A stretch of DNA of 64,000 bases from the NCBI RefSeq assembly GCF_032362555.1, contig NC_083510.1, positions 5,669,501 to 5,733,500 on the forward strand, written 5' to 3'. The DNA comes from Amyelois transitella (lineage: Eukaryota; Arthropoda; Insecta; Lepidoptera; Pyralidae). A program made the translations under genes and the position numbers. Every line of letters begins with the position of its first letter. Position 1 is the stretch's first letter. This document shows, one piece after another, positions 19,401-29,900 of this stretch. The notes below the pieces were generated by a model. The model was given only the letters and a program-made list of their open reading frames with translations, had not been told where the DNA came from and searched no databases.

Positions 19401-22210
19401 TACATTTACCAAATGAGGACATGGAAAAAAACGGAAATGATGAATAATAAGTTTGTATATCGCCGTTCCAGCCACTGTATGTATTCTGCAACAAACTCTC
19501 TGCACATCACTTAGCCTGCCGCTAGCCGTTAAAATTATCTCCGGTTCTGTTCGTTCAGGTTCCCAACGGTTGACTGGTTGTTATAGAAAGTGAAGTAGCA
19601 GTAGAAGAAAGTGCTTATATCAGCCGAAACTAAGGGCAAAGACAGCACAAAATAGCATAGCTACCTGGAATATTGAGGTTCCCAACGCTATATCCCGCCG
19701 TTCCAGCCACCGTATGTCCCCCACGACCGACTCCCTGCACATCCCTAATTCTCCCGCCAGTGCCCGTTGTGGCTCCACTGAAAGGCGCCACTGCTGTCGG
19801 CATGTTGTGAGTTTCGGCAGTAAATATTATGTCCGATTCCGTAATTTCCTGGACAACTTGCGATGGTTCCCGTACATTTTTCGGACGCAGTTTGGTGTGC
19901 TTGTAGCCAATGATAGCACTGGATAGAAAAAAAGTATTTAGTTGACTACTTCAAATATTATTATTAGGTATTATAAGAGTATGTTATGTAGGGTATGTTA
20001 AGATGGTTCGGTCATGTGGAGAGGATGAATGAAAGCAGGTTGACTAAGCAGATATACAAGGAGAGTATGGAGGGAAAGGTCGGAGTGGGAAGACCTAGAC
20101 GAACGTATCTTGATCAAATTAAGGACGTCCTGGTAAAGGGTCAGGTCAAAACTACCCGAAACCGCCGAGCTTGTATGAAGAGAGTTATGAATGTGGATGA
20201 AGCGAAGGAAGTATGCAGAGATCGTGGCAAGTGGAAAGAGGCGTGATTTTATGTATGTATGTATGTAAGAGTTGTTTTGATTGGGATTGTATTAAACAAG
20301 TAATAAAGTAGCATTTTGAAGAATAAAATGCTACTTTTATATTTAATGTATGTAGTATAAGTTTTTGAACTTTAAAGAAACTCACCTGCTGTTATCTCCA
20401 AATTTAATAACATTGTTATTGTTTGAAGTCTTTTGAGTTGAAGCTACCATGTCAATAAGTGATTCATTGATCTCCTTGCCATCTAATATTATTTTTCCCT
20501 GCAAATAAACAATTTTCCAAATAAGATAAATTGAAAGTTTAACTACCTATTAACATGGATTAATTTTTTTTTCATAATAAATTTTAACTTTATTTCTGTA
20601 AGGTTCAATTTCGGCTGCACCGCCCCGGTCACCGTTGTATGCTTCGGTCGTGTGGGGTAAGGTCTATAGAAACACTATACGAAAATCACTTACCTTAAAG
20701 AACCAATGGCGTGAATGCTCACTGTTACTCTGAGCAAGGTCAAATAATTCAACACTTGTTGGGTCTCGCTTCAATTTGTTTACAAATAGGTCCAAATAGA
20801 ACTCCATATCCCAAGCATCAAATGCTAAACCTAAAAAACAATATTCTTGTGAGATGTGCTTTTAAAAGCACCTTAGAATTATAATTCTGAGGTGCGTTCT
20901 TCCTGAAGCATACTTTAGGTATATTATGCAGTAAAAACATTGGCAATATTTGTCGAGTTCAAAGGCAAGTAACATAAAGTAAAACACATTTACCTAATTT
21001 TTGATTTACTCTCTTCATAGCGGCTATGCCTTCTTTTTGTAAAGGCACCACAAACCATGGCTCCAAATCATTTGGTAGGCCTTCATTAAAACTTTTGCGT
21101 GGAAGGTTGTCTTTCGTATAGATACACTGTGTCATCCTATCATGCAAGGGAGCTGCAAGTTGTTCAAATAAAGCAGAAGAAACATTTTTGGCTTTTCTGA
21201 ATGTAATGAGATACCTAGTAGATACTTCGACGCGTATAACATCTCGCAGGCCAACACTTTCACAGATCTGTACAGAATTACTTGACTCTGCTGTGGAGAA
21301 ATTGAATCTGAAATTCATAAAACAGTTTTGTACCAATCTATTCATTCTATCACTATCTTGTGTGACGAGGTGCCGCTGCGGTTTACCCGCGCCCCTCTAC
21401 ACAGCCCGGGAGCCCTATAAGTGCGCCCGCGCTCCCCGTGCCATCACGTTTGGACAACTACACCATTCACTAAGTAGCTCTCGCTGCTACATACTTGCCG
21501 AATCTCGTGTCTATAGCTAAACCCACACCATTTTTTAATTTGTAAAAATAGTTCTAATAAAGGTTGATGTAGTTATTTTATGGATCTTTGAATTATCTTA
21601 TCTCTATTACCTGCGACTTTTTACCTTAAACACATGACTTGGCAAAGAGAAATCAAATCATATTTAATTAAAAAAAAAACATCATATAAGTAATATTCAA
21701 AATATACTTGGATTTTGGATTGGGAAAAATGCAGATATAATTGGCATTTATTTTAATGCTTATTTGGTTAATCCACTTCTTCTCAGAAACTCCTGAAATT
21801 TTGCAGTCTAGGATCTGGTTACAACCAATTAAAATTTTGTGTATTTCTCTGCACTCTGGTTAGTAAATAGGTGGTGCAAAGTGGAATAATTTTCTTATAC
21901 ACTTAAAAAAAAGAAATAAGTATTTTCTTTACCTAGGCCCAATTTCAATAATGGTCTGAGTTCCTTGAACTTGCTTGTAAATAGTTTCATTCTTTAATGC
22001 CTGAGGTTGCAAAGGTGAGCTTAACAACCATTTCAAGATTTTTATCTGGTTGATGTTGAGGTAGTCACATCCTTCAGCCAATTCCACATGGTAACAAAGT
22101 TCAGTGGACAAATCTGATACATCAGAATCCACCAATTTAAGTTTTTGAAGTATTTCTTTTGTTTTATAGGCACTAAATGCCTCAGATGAAAAAAATCTTA
22201 TGATACACAT
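10496..22210 (-). CDS. PFAS: Phosphoribosylformylglycinamidine synthase (FGAM synthase), complete
   Basis: Catalyses the fourth step of de novo purine synthesis: FGAR plus glutamine and ATP to FGAM, in the cytosol. Twenty-three exons: 21933-22210, 20994-21307, 20694-20830, 20386-20498, 19665-19918, 18940-19071, 18598-18726, 17377-17505, 16950-17024, 16575-16766, 16023-16196, 15538-15686, 15087-15290, 14476-14671, 14020-14149, 13465-13580, 12930-13198, 12530-12662, 12296-12397, 11793-11939, 11463-11676, 11048-11289, 10496-10662. They total 1331 aa, and about 1340 is usual. The order is the N-terminal PurS-like part ([11 protein letters not shown]), linker and PurL halves ([58 protein letters not shown]-type block), then a class I glutaminase. 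The glutaminase has GVCNGCQL with the nucleophilic Cys near residue 1162, and MMPHPER supplying His/Glu near 1295-1297. All borders are GT-AG and phases agree. No stop or frameshift. Drosophila orthologue: ade2. Confidence 0.97.
10805..10930 (+). repeat. SINE-like family A fragment in PFAS intron 22
   Basis: Contains GATGGGCTAG-like, GTCACTATTTGAATCTCAATTC and GACCGTTGGCTCTATCTA blocks in the same order as the tail half of the full copy at 49690-49960. Confidence 0.55.
13690..13990. repeat. Degraded dispersed repeats in PFAS intron 15
   Basis: Positions 13775-13865 match family B (block GATTGGATTGGGTAGATC, then ACACGAAGCAACTCCC). Positions 13870-13975 match the head of family A on the opposite strand (CATCCATAAGAAAGAGATG, GTGCCAGGAACCGGCAC). 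Together these are remnants of two insertions inside the intron between exons 15 and 16. Confidence 0.5.
17790..17960. repeat. Dispersed retroelement fragment with (GACA)n in PFAS intron 7
   Basis: A short GACA microsatellite is followed by AGAATGCCAAACGGCATTAAGTC and a terminal TGCAATAAAGTTTTAAATTAAT. The last stretch looks like the 3' end and poly(A) region of a retroelement. The family is not identified. Confidence 0.45.
19985..20262 (+). mobile_element. 3' end of a non-LTR retrotransposon (LINE)
   Basis: Lies in PFAS intron 4, antisense to the gene. An open frame (19995-20246) encodes [18 protein letters not shown], then [15 protein letters not shown] and the end of ORF2. It is followed by the 3' tail GAAAGAGGCGTGATTTTATG and (TATG)n. 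The same C-terminal sequence is encoded at 22900-23325 on the other strand. It is strongly 5' truncated, so it is not active. Confidence 0.8.
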
Positions 22211-22779
22211 ATTTCAAACTAACAATATGACCAATGTGGCCAATGTCTCACACTAGACTGAGAAATATTCCCAATTATAGACCATGTACAGATAACTTAC
22301 ATCAATGTCAAAGATCAATTTGTATCATTGAGAGTATCTGAAAAGACAAACAACTTATGCAATAAAAACAACAATGAATAAGTATGTGAATAAACCACTT
22401 GTTTTATCAATTAATATTTCAGCAAATACTTCAAGTGACAAGGTTATCAGATGATGAAAAGAGATATCCTAGTTTTATAATAACAAGCAATTTATTTAGG
22501 ATAAAGTGACATACAAGTATCTTCTTTACAGATGTATATGCATGGAGCATGCTCCACCCAGTTAATAAAATATTTATTTAATCCATTATTCTGTCAACAA
22601 TGAGTTCAATTTACCTACTGGTGAAGCAAAACAATAATTTAAATATTATTCTTTCAGCAACTGAAACCAGTCATATAGAAATCTTTTGTTCAATAATACA
22701 ATCTAATTTGCATTTATTTTTAGAAAAATGTCAGTTGATAAATACTTGTAATAAAAGTGCTTTCAACAATTTTATACAT
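22211..22779. other. PFAS upstream region
   Basis: AT-rich DNA immediately 5' of the PFAS start and therefore expected to hold its promoter. I see no clear TATA box or other motif and no other gene. Confidence 0.4.
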
Positions 22780-23325
22780 ACATACATAAAATCACGCCTC
22801 TTTCCCGGAGGGGTAGGCAGAGACTACCTCTTTCCACTTGCCACGATCTCTGCATACTTCCTTCGCTTCATCCACATTCATAACTCTCTTCATACAAGCT
22901 CAGCAGTTTCGGGTACTTTTGACCTGACCCTTTCCCAGGACATCCTTAATTTGATCAAGATATGTTCGTCTAGGTCTTCTCACTCCGACCTTTCCCTTCA
23001 CACTCTCCTTGTATGTCTGCTTAGTCAACCTGCTTTCATTCATCCTCTCCACATGACCGAACCATCTTAACATACCCTTTTCTATTCCTGTAACAACATC
23101 TTCTTTCACATCACAACATTCCCTTATCATGCTGTTCCTTATCCTGTCACTCAATTTCACACCCATCATACTCTTTAACGCTCTCATTTCCACTGCATTT
23201 ATTCTGCTTTCATGCTTCTTTTGCCATACCCAACGTTCACTCCCATACATTAATGTCGGGTCCAACATGCCCCTGTGCACAGCAAGTCGAGCCAGTCGAG
23301 TCGAGCCAAGCTGTGGGAATGCCAC
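22780..23325 (-). mobile_element. 3' end of a non-LTR retrotransposon (LINE), longer copy
   Basis: Minus-strand frame 22900-23325 encodes the end of a reverse-transcriptase ORF: LDPTLMYGSERWVWQKK, INAVEMRALKSMMGV, then the WFGHVERM and [12 protein letters not shown] blocks shared with the copy at 19985. Downstream (22780-22899) are the rest of the 3' part and the tail, which on the plus strand reads CATACATACATAAAATCACG. The frame is disrupted near 22905. The clade is not assigned with certainty; an RTE/Proto2-like origin is my guess. Confidence 0.8.
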
Positions 23326-23400
23326 AGGAATTCTAGGAAATTCTCTCTTAGTGCACCCTTAGACAACATAAGACAAGATGTAATAAGTAAAATAATAAAT

Positions 23401-23914
23401 AAATATATATATATACGAGACAAATTACACTGATTGAGTTAGCCTTGAAGTAAGTTCAAAACTTTTGTTACATGATACTAACTCAACGATACACATACAC
23501 ACATACACACAATCACGTCTATATCCCTTGCGGGGTAGACAGAGCCTACAGTCTTGTAAAGACTGATAGGCCACGTTCAGCTATTTGGCTTTAAGATAGG
23601 ATTGAGATTCAAATAGTGACAGGTTGCTAGCCCATCGCCCAAAAGAAGAATCCCAAGTTTATAAGCCTACTCCTTAGTCGGCTTTTACGACATCCATGGG
23701 AAAGAGATGGAGTGGTCCTATTCTTTTTTGTATTGGTGCCGGAAACCACACGGCAACGATACTTTATTTTATAATAAATACTTATATAGATAAACATCCA
23801 AAACCTAGACCAATCAGAAAAAGATTTTTACTCATCATGCCCTAGCGGGGATTCGAACCCGGGACCTCTGGTGTCACAGACAAGCGTACTACCGCTGTGC
23901 CACAGAGGCCGTCA
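23401..23914 (-). mobile_element. tRNA-derived SINE, split by a second SINE
   Basis: On the minus strand the head at 23914 reads GACGGCCTCTGTGGCACAGCG (box A), and box B GGGTTCGAATCCCCGC lies at about 23836-23850. The body continues to about 23763. The tail (ACTCAATCAGTGTAATTTGTC) resumes at 23401-23484. The gap between is exactly the family A SINE at 23493-23753 plus its target duplication. The sister copy at 59253-59520 is uninterrupted, which confirms the join. Confidence 0.85.
23493..23753 (-). mobile_element. Full-length SINE family A inserted in the tRNA-derived SINE
   Basis: Flanked by the 9-bp direct repeat CAACGATAC at 23484-23492 and 23754-23762. On the minus strand it starts with CCGTGTGGTTTCCGGCACC and ends in an alternating GTGT/TATG tail, as does the copy at 49690-49960. 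Its tail contains ATCACGTCTATATCCC and GGGGTAGACAGAGCC, related to the LINE 3' tail. Confidence 0.85.
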
Positions 23915-24139
23915 AAAGTGTACTGCATTGATATGTCAGCCAATCAGTCAGTTAATGCCCCTTATAGATAGATACAGATTTATGAACAGTTTCATGCAGC
24001 TAAAGAGACAATATAATAAAAATTAATTGAACTAAAACTGTGGTCAATTCAAGTTGTGATTCTAGTTGTTAAAACCGTTAATCTACCTTACCTTACTTAT
24101 TTTATATTACTCTAACTTGGTGCCAAGGTAGGTACTTAC

Positions 24140-24980
24140 AACTGTGTCAATGGTAAACAACAGAAACTTAGAAATATGATAGTCAAGCATACATACATAC
24201 ATACATAAAATCACGCCTCTTTCCCGGAGGGGTAGGCAGAGACTACCTCTTTCCACTTGCAATTATCTCTTTATAAATAGATATAATACGGCTTTTCACC
24301 TTCGCTAGCAAGCATGTTAACTTCTACTAGATGAATGTGCCTAATTCCTTAGTTGCCTTTCACGAAATTCACGGATGAAATAGACCTATTCTCTAATGCC
24401 AGGAACCACAAGACACAATTTAATTCATACTACATATTTTAAAGATAAAAGATTTTGGTAATATTTGGCAAAGGGAACAGATAAACCTTTAGAAGTTACA
24501 TAGTCTAATTTTACTTTTTATGAAAATTCCCACATATAGTCAAGTTTTTAAGTTTATATATATGTATGTATGTATGCTTGACTATCATATTTCTAAGTTT
24601 CTGTTGTTTACCATTGACACAGTTGATAGTCAAGCATGTTTCATACATTAGCACCCATGATGGTAAAATCATTTAAATATAAGACTTTTATCTAAAGCTT
24701 TACGCCTGTGGGAATTTTCATAAAAAGTAAAATTAGACTATGTAACTTCTAAAGGTTTATCTGTTCCCTTTGCCAAATATTACCAAAATCTTTTATCTTT
24801 AAAATATGTAGTATGAATTAAATTGTGTCTTGTGGTTCCTGGCATTAGAGAATAGGTCTATTTCATCCGTGAATTTCGTGAAAGGCAACTAAGGAATTAG
24901 GCACATTCATCTAGTAGAAGTTAACATGCTTGCTAGCGAAGGTGAAAAGCCGTATTATATGTATTTATAAAGAGATAATT
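24140..24980. repeat. Interleaved long inverted repeats
   Basis: Two inverted pairs alternate. X at 24140-24203 is the exact reverse complement of X' at 24561-24624 (64 bp). A at 24261-24533 is the reverse complement of A' at 24708-24980 (273 bp), with a single difference noticed near one end. A LINE 3' tail (24190-24260) lies between X and A. The order X-A-X'-A' cannot fold as one simple hairpin. Confidence 0.85.
24190..24260 (-). mobile_element. LINE 3' tail fragment
   Basis: CATACATACATACATAAAATCACG followed by the CTCTTTCCCGGAGGGGTAGG block, matching the tail of the LINE at 22780. Only the last 70 bases are present. Confidence 0.7.
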
Positions 24981-26993
24981 ATTTAATACAATGATTTTCA
25001 CTTACATAGGTGTTTAATTATCTAATTAATTTATCTCATCCTATTCAAAATAAACAGTTCAAAACGAGTGAAATATCCTCCCTCAGCATTTTGAAAAGTT
25101 TCAAATCCACAAACACGAGGAGAGAACGAAGACAAACAAGTCATTGATTGAATTGACAGTGACAATTGGTCAATCACTGTCAATGACCGACTTGTTTGTC
25201 TTTGTTTCTCTTATGGCAATCTAACTTCTTCACGAGCTTATTTTTGCCGGTGTCAAGTTTTACTTCGTTTTTGCTATAGCATTTTCCAATTTCAGCGTAA
25301 TAGCTGTGGGTGCTTTTCTCCGACTTTTTGATTTATCAAAAGTCACTAAATCCGTTATTGTAACAACTTTCCAACACTCATGCTTATATACGAACACTTT
25401 AAATTAATAAACACACTTATAGATCATGAATAGTTGATCAAACAGTCAAACACATATTTTGGAAAAAATATTACAGGACAAACAATATGACGTTCAGGTT
25501 CCCGGCAAAAGTCGGACTGCCCTTTGCATATTTAAAAATAATAAATATTCCATCAAATGAATACGGTATTTAATTCCAATGAATTCTTTAATACCTATAA
25601 AAACAAAAAGAGGCGGTAATTAACGATGGCCGAACTGTCGATAATTGTCGATCGAGAAATCATAGTCTCTCATTATTTGCATGATAAGCGGACGACGGTC
25701 GCTGTGCTGACTTTTTTTATGCTACCCTCTTGATGGCACGTTACCCAACGCTTCACCGTAACCCACTAAAACAAATAAGTATGAAATACAGATATACCTA
25801 TATTTTTATAATTAAAATATTCAAAAACAAAGTACATATTATCATAACGATTGAGTAATATAATTAACATTTTATTATATTATATTAAATTTAATAATTT
25901 TGTAATATAAACAACTAGGTTGTTTATTGTGTTAATGAATGAGTGACATCGGTGACCGCAAGCTACACAGCTTTTAACTTCTTTTAAAAGCATTCAACGC
26001 TCCCATAACACTCTTGTTTAAATATCACTATCACACTTTTCATCTAAAGTAAACTTTGAGCCTGAAAATATACCTAAACTCTTTAACTTGCTCAAATTTT
26101 TCTTCAATCAAAATATTCAATTCTGTCATTTCTTTTTATCTCAAAAACCAATGAATTTGTTTTATTTACATTCCTTGATTCTTTTTTATAAAGCTTCACG
26201 CACACACTGTTCACCATCTCCTGTCTTCTATAACTTCTCAGAGAATGACGTCGGTATAACCTGCTGATTGTTCGCCTAGTAGAAGACATTTGATGAGTAA
26301 CTTAATCATCCTTAATCTACTTGAAGACAATTTCAAGTTCAAGAAACTATAAGTTTATAAGCCACGTTGAAGTCACAAGAAGTTTTTTTCTGTTTAAGCT
26401 ACTGCCTAAATTTTATTGACAAGGTAAATCATTGAGGCACTCTTCAGAGTAATATTCATGGGCGTTTAGGACGTATCTCTATTTCTGGGGCCACACTACC
26501 GGGAAATGCCATTAATTATCGCGTTAAGGGACGTTAACCGTAGATGTAGCCACGACTTAACGCAATAATTTGACAACGGCATTTACATTGTCGTTGTCAA
26601 ATTATTGCGTTGACATTCTGCCAAAATGGGGATTATTGGGAAACAATTTGTTTAATGTTGGAAACCCTTTACCGACCGCATCGCAGCATTTTGTTTCCTT
26701 TTCCAAATTTCCATTCCAACATGGCGTCGCTTTGCTAGTTTGTCGAACGGTTAGATTGTCGTTGGGTTTTATTTTACATTCTTTCGTGCATTAACGTGCT
26801 TTGTTCTAGTAGCATGTGGAATTCATGTAGCTACGACATAGTAGAAAGAAATTAATGTTTTATTTTGTTGTTTGAAAATTCTATTGATACTGAAGACAAG
26901 GTTTGCGGCGTTTGACGCTTTGGTGGGCTCTTCGAGCCACACCATTTTTATCCTTTCAAGTATTGATTTTTTTGTTCCCGATTACCTTCCGAG
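24981..26993. other. Intergenic region upstream of SRRM1
   Basis: Contains an imperfect palindrome at 25131-25200 (GACAAACAAGTC pairs with GACTTGTTTGTC, and ATTGACAGTGA with TCACTGTCAAT), a perfect hairpin at 26559-26611 and otherwise AT-rich DNA. The SRRM1 promoter and 5' UTR must lie toward the right end. No further gene was recognised. Confidence 0.5.
26559..26611. repeat. Perfect 20-bp hairpin
   Basis: AACGCAATAATTTGACAACG at 26559-26578 is the exact reverse complement of 26592-26611, with a 13-nt loop. The upstream GCGTTAAG near 26521 and CTTAACGC near 26555 form a further inverted pair, which suggests a small palindromic element. Confidence 0.8.
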
Positions 26994-29900
26994 ATGATGA
27001 TGTATACGGTACGTTTTAGAAATTGTATTTTATTAATGATTCCCTAACTAGGTATATATTTTAATTACCTACTTTAAAATGAAGTTATCGTAATAGGTTA
27101 CTTTTACACTTTGTTTGCACTACGATATTAGCATTTCTTAAATGTTGGTTTGGTTGGTTGGTTGTCAATATGGCTATTAAACCTTGTTTAACAGCAATAT
27201 AATATACCTATCACAATATTGATTAGGTCTAGAAAAATACAACTAGATGAAAAGAAAAGATACAACAGCAGGATGCTTTGTTAGTAATTAAGTACTCTTT
27301 TCATTCCTCATAATGTATAAATGCATTGACTTAACTAATTAGTATATAAAGAACCATAATTTGGTACAGTTGGCCCAGGTTACTAGGCCTACTGTACTAA
27401 TACCTACCTACCTACTACCTATGTAAAATTAAGAAATCAATGGTTGATTAATAAAACTGTACTAACCTGTGTGATTCTTACAATTCCTATGTGTATACAG
27501 GGCACCAGTACGGATCAAGATACCCGCTTCAGTGACAAGGAGAAGAAGTTGATGAAGCAAATGAAGTTTGGCGACTGCTTGACCCAACAGGTTTACATTT
27601 TCATTATTTTTAAAAATATCTCTTGAATATAGAGGTTTATATAGAAGAAAGAGAACTCAGTTCAGCGGTGCTATGTTATTGTGACACTTTAGAATGTCCA
27701 CTTCACATCTCACCTATTGATGTCATAAAAGCCAACTAAGGGAATAGGCACAGTCATCAAGTGCAATTTTTACCAAGATTCAATATGGGATAGGTTCCTC
27801 TGCAATGGTTGCTCAGCTCAAATGTCAGTTGCTTCAAAATCTCCAAATGCTCCAAAATCAAAATCTGACTTACCTAATCTCTATACTAATATTATAAAGC
27901 TGATGAGTTTGTTTTGTTTGTAACTACTGGTTTGAATTGAAAAATAGTTTTTGTGTTGAATTGGCCATTTATGGAGGAAGACTTTAGGCTATATAACATC
28001 ACGTTGCAACTTTTAGGAGCAAAGAAATAATGGAAAATGTGAAAAAAAAGGGGAAAATTATTTATATTTGAGGGCTTCAATGATGCCTAAAATAATTATT
28101 CCACACAGACACAAATAGTACTTATAATGTGGATTAAAGTTTGATCAATGACTAAGTAGAAATACAAAAGTATTTTTTGTATTAGGTGGACATGTCCAAA
28201 GTGAAGTTGGATGTGCTGAAGCCATGGATCACCCAGAAGATCACAGAGATTTTGAAGATGGAAGATGATGTAGTCATTGACTATGTCAACAATCAGTTGG
28301 AGGAGAAGGTGGATATTACATATATTTTTTCTTTTTTAAATTTAATAATAACTTGTAATCATTGCAGTTTCTTTACTGTGTCAAATATTACAGTTATTCC
28401 TTTTTCACATAATAATAGTGTAAAATAACTTGTATTGTTTGCATAAAGAAACTGCAATTGAAAGATAATGTCATATGTATATTGATTGCGTATGGATATT
28501 TTTATGGTCTTCACCGGTTAGCGCGCCGCCCGCCCCGCCCGCCGCAGCCAGCCCATCGCAGCCGCCCGAGCGCTTCACTCTTTCGGAGGCCCTTAGCATA
28601 CTAAATCGGTATTTACGGGGAAATTAAATACTTACAATGCTAACTCAGTATAAGAGAATATGCGCTGTGGAGTTCCCTAATTTGAACAAAGAACAAATTA
28701 TTTTCTATGAAAGCCGTTAAGAGTCGATCTGACTTGAGGTAGGGAAGTTACAGTAGGCTATGCGTTCAGCATAATGGTTGTGTCCGCAAAACCCTTACAG
28801 ATGCAAGAACTAGAAGAGAGAAGAAAGAAAAGAGGAATTGAAGCCTTCCTAACCGTCGGTTGGCGGTAGCAGAGTAAGCAGAGATTGCAGTGCAGCCAAC
28901 AGTCTTCGAGCGCCAAGCACCGCAACGAGCGACGCGCCGCAGTCTCCGGTGCGAGCGACGCGATCTACACAACATGAAAATTAATCATCAATCTATGTGT
29001 ACATAGTTTTGCTTCCCTACCCGAGTCATATCGGAGCTGTTATGTTTCCATTCGACCATCGACTTCATTTTAATTACCATTTTCGACAGGAAAGTAGCTC
29101 TCTTAACGGCTTTCCAAAGATTTATTTTTATTTTGAACTCTTTCAATATAGTAAATGAATAAAAATAAATATTGGCCAGCCACAAGGGAAAATCTGATAG
29201 GGTGTGGATAGTTGAGTTTAACTATGAGGTGACTAATGTTATAATGTTTTTTTTCCCGATCCTGTTTCCTCAACTCCTAGTTCCCATGTCCAAAGAAAAT
29301 GCAGATCAACTTGACTGGATTTCTAAACGGGAAGAACGCTCGCTTGTTCATGGGCGAGCTTTGGGAGCTGCTGTTGAGCGCGCAAGCGAGTGAGAACGGG
29401 ATTCCGGAGTCGTTCACCCAGCAGAAGAAAGAAGAGATTAAGAAGAGAATGGTATGTTAACATTTAAAATTTAGTGCACATTAACTTTAAAGTATTTTTA
29501 CCTCGTGTCCTGTCACTTTGGGGGTCATCCTTGGAATATTTGTCTCATCTCTTGGATCATCATTAATGTATACATAAATATGTATGGGGAATACCGAACA
29601 AATTGTTTTAAAAAGACCTTTATGGATTTGGGATGGAATTGAGGTTCAGCTAGACAACTTCTTAATCGCCGTAAATGAGAATCTCAGGTACGTAAGCAAG
29701 CATTTCTCCCGATTGACTTTCAATTCGCGCGGGAAGAGAAGCAGTTGACACACTATGTTTTTTCCTCACTACCAGCATGGAACGCTTAGATATCCTATAG
29801 ATGTAGCTACAGTATTACCATTTTTGCCACGCTTATGTCTTCTAAAGCTGTAAACATTAAAATGTTTTGTAAACAGGAAGAACAAAAGGACAAAGAGAAG

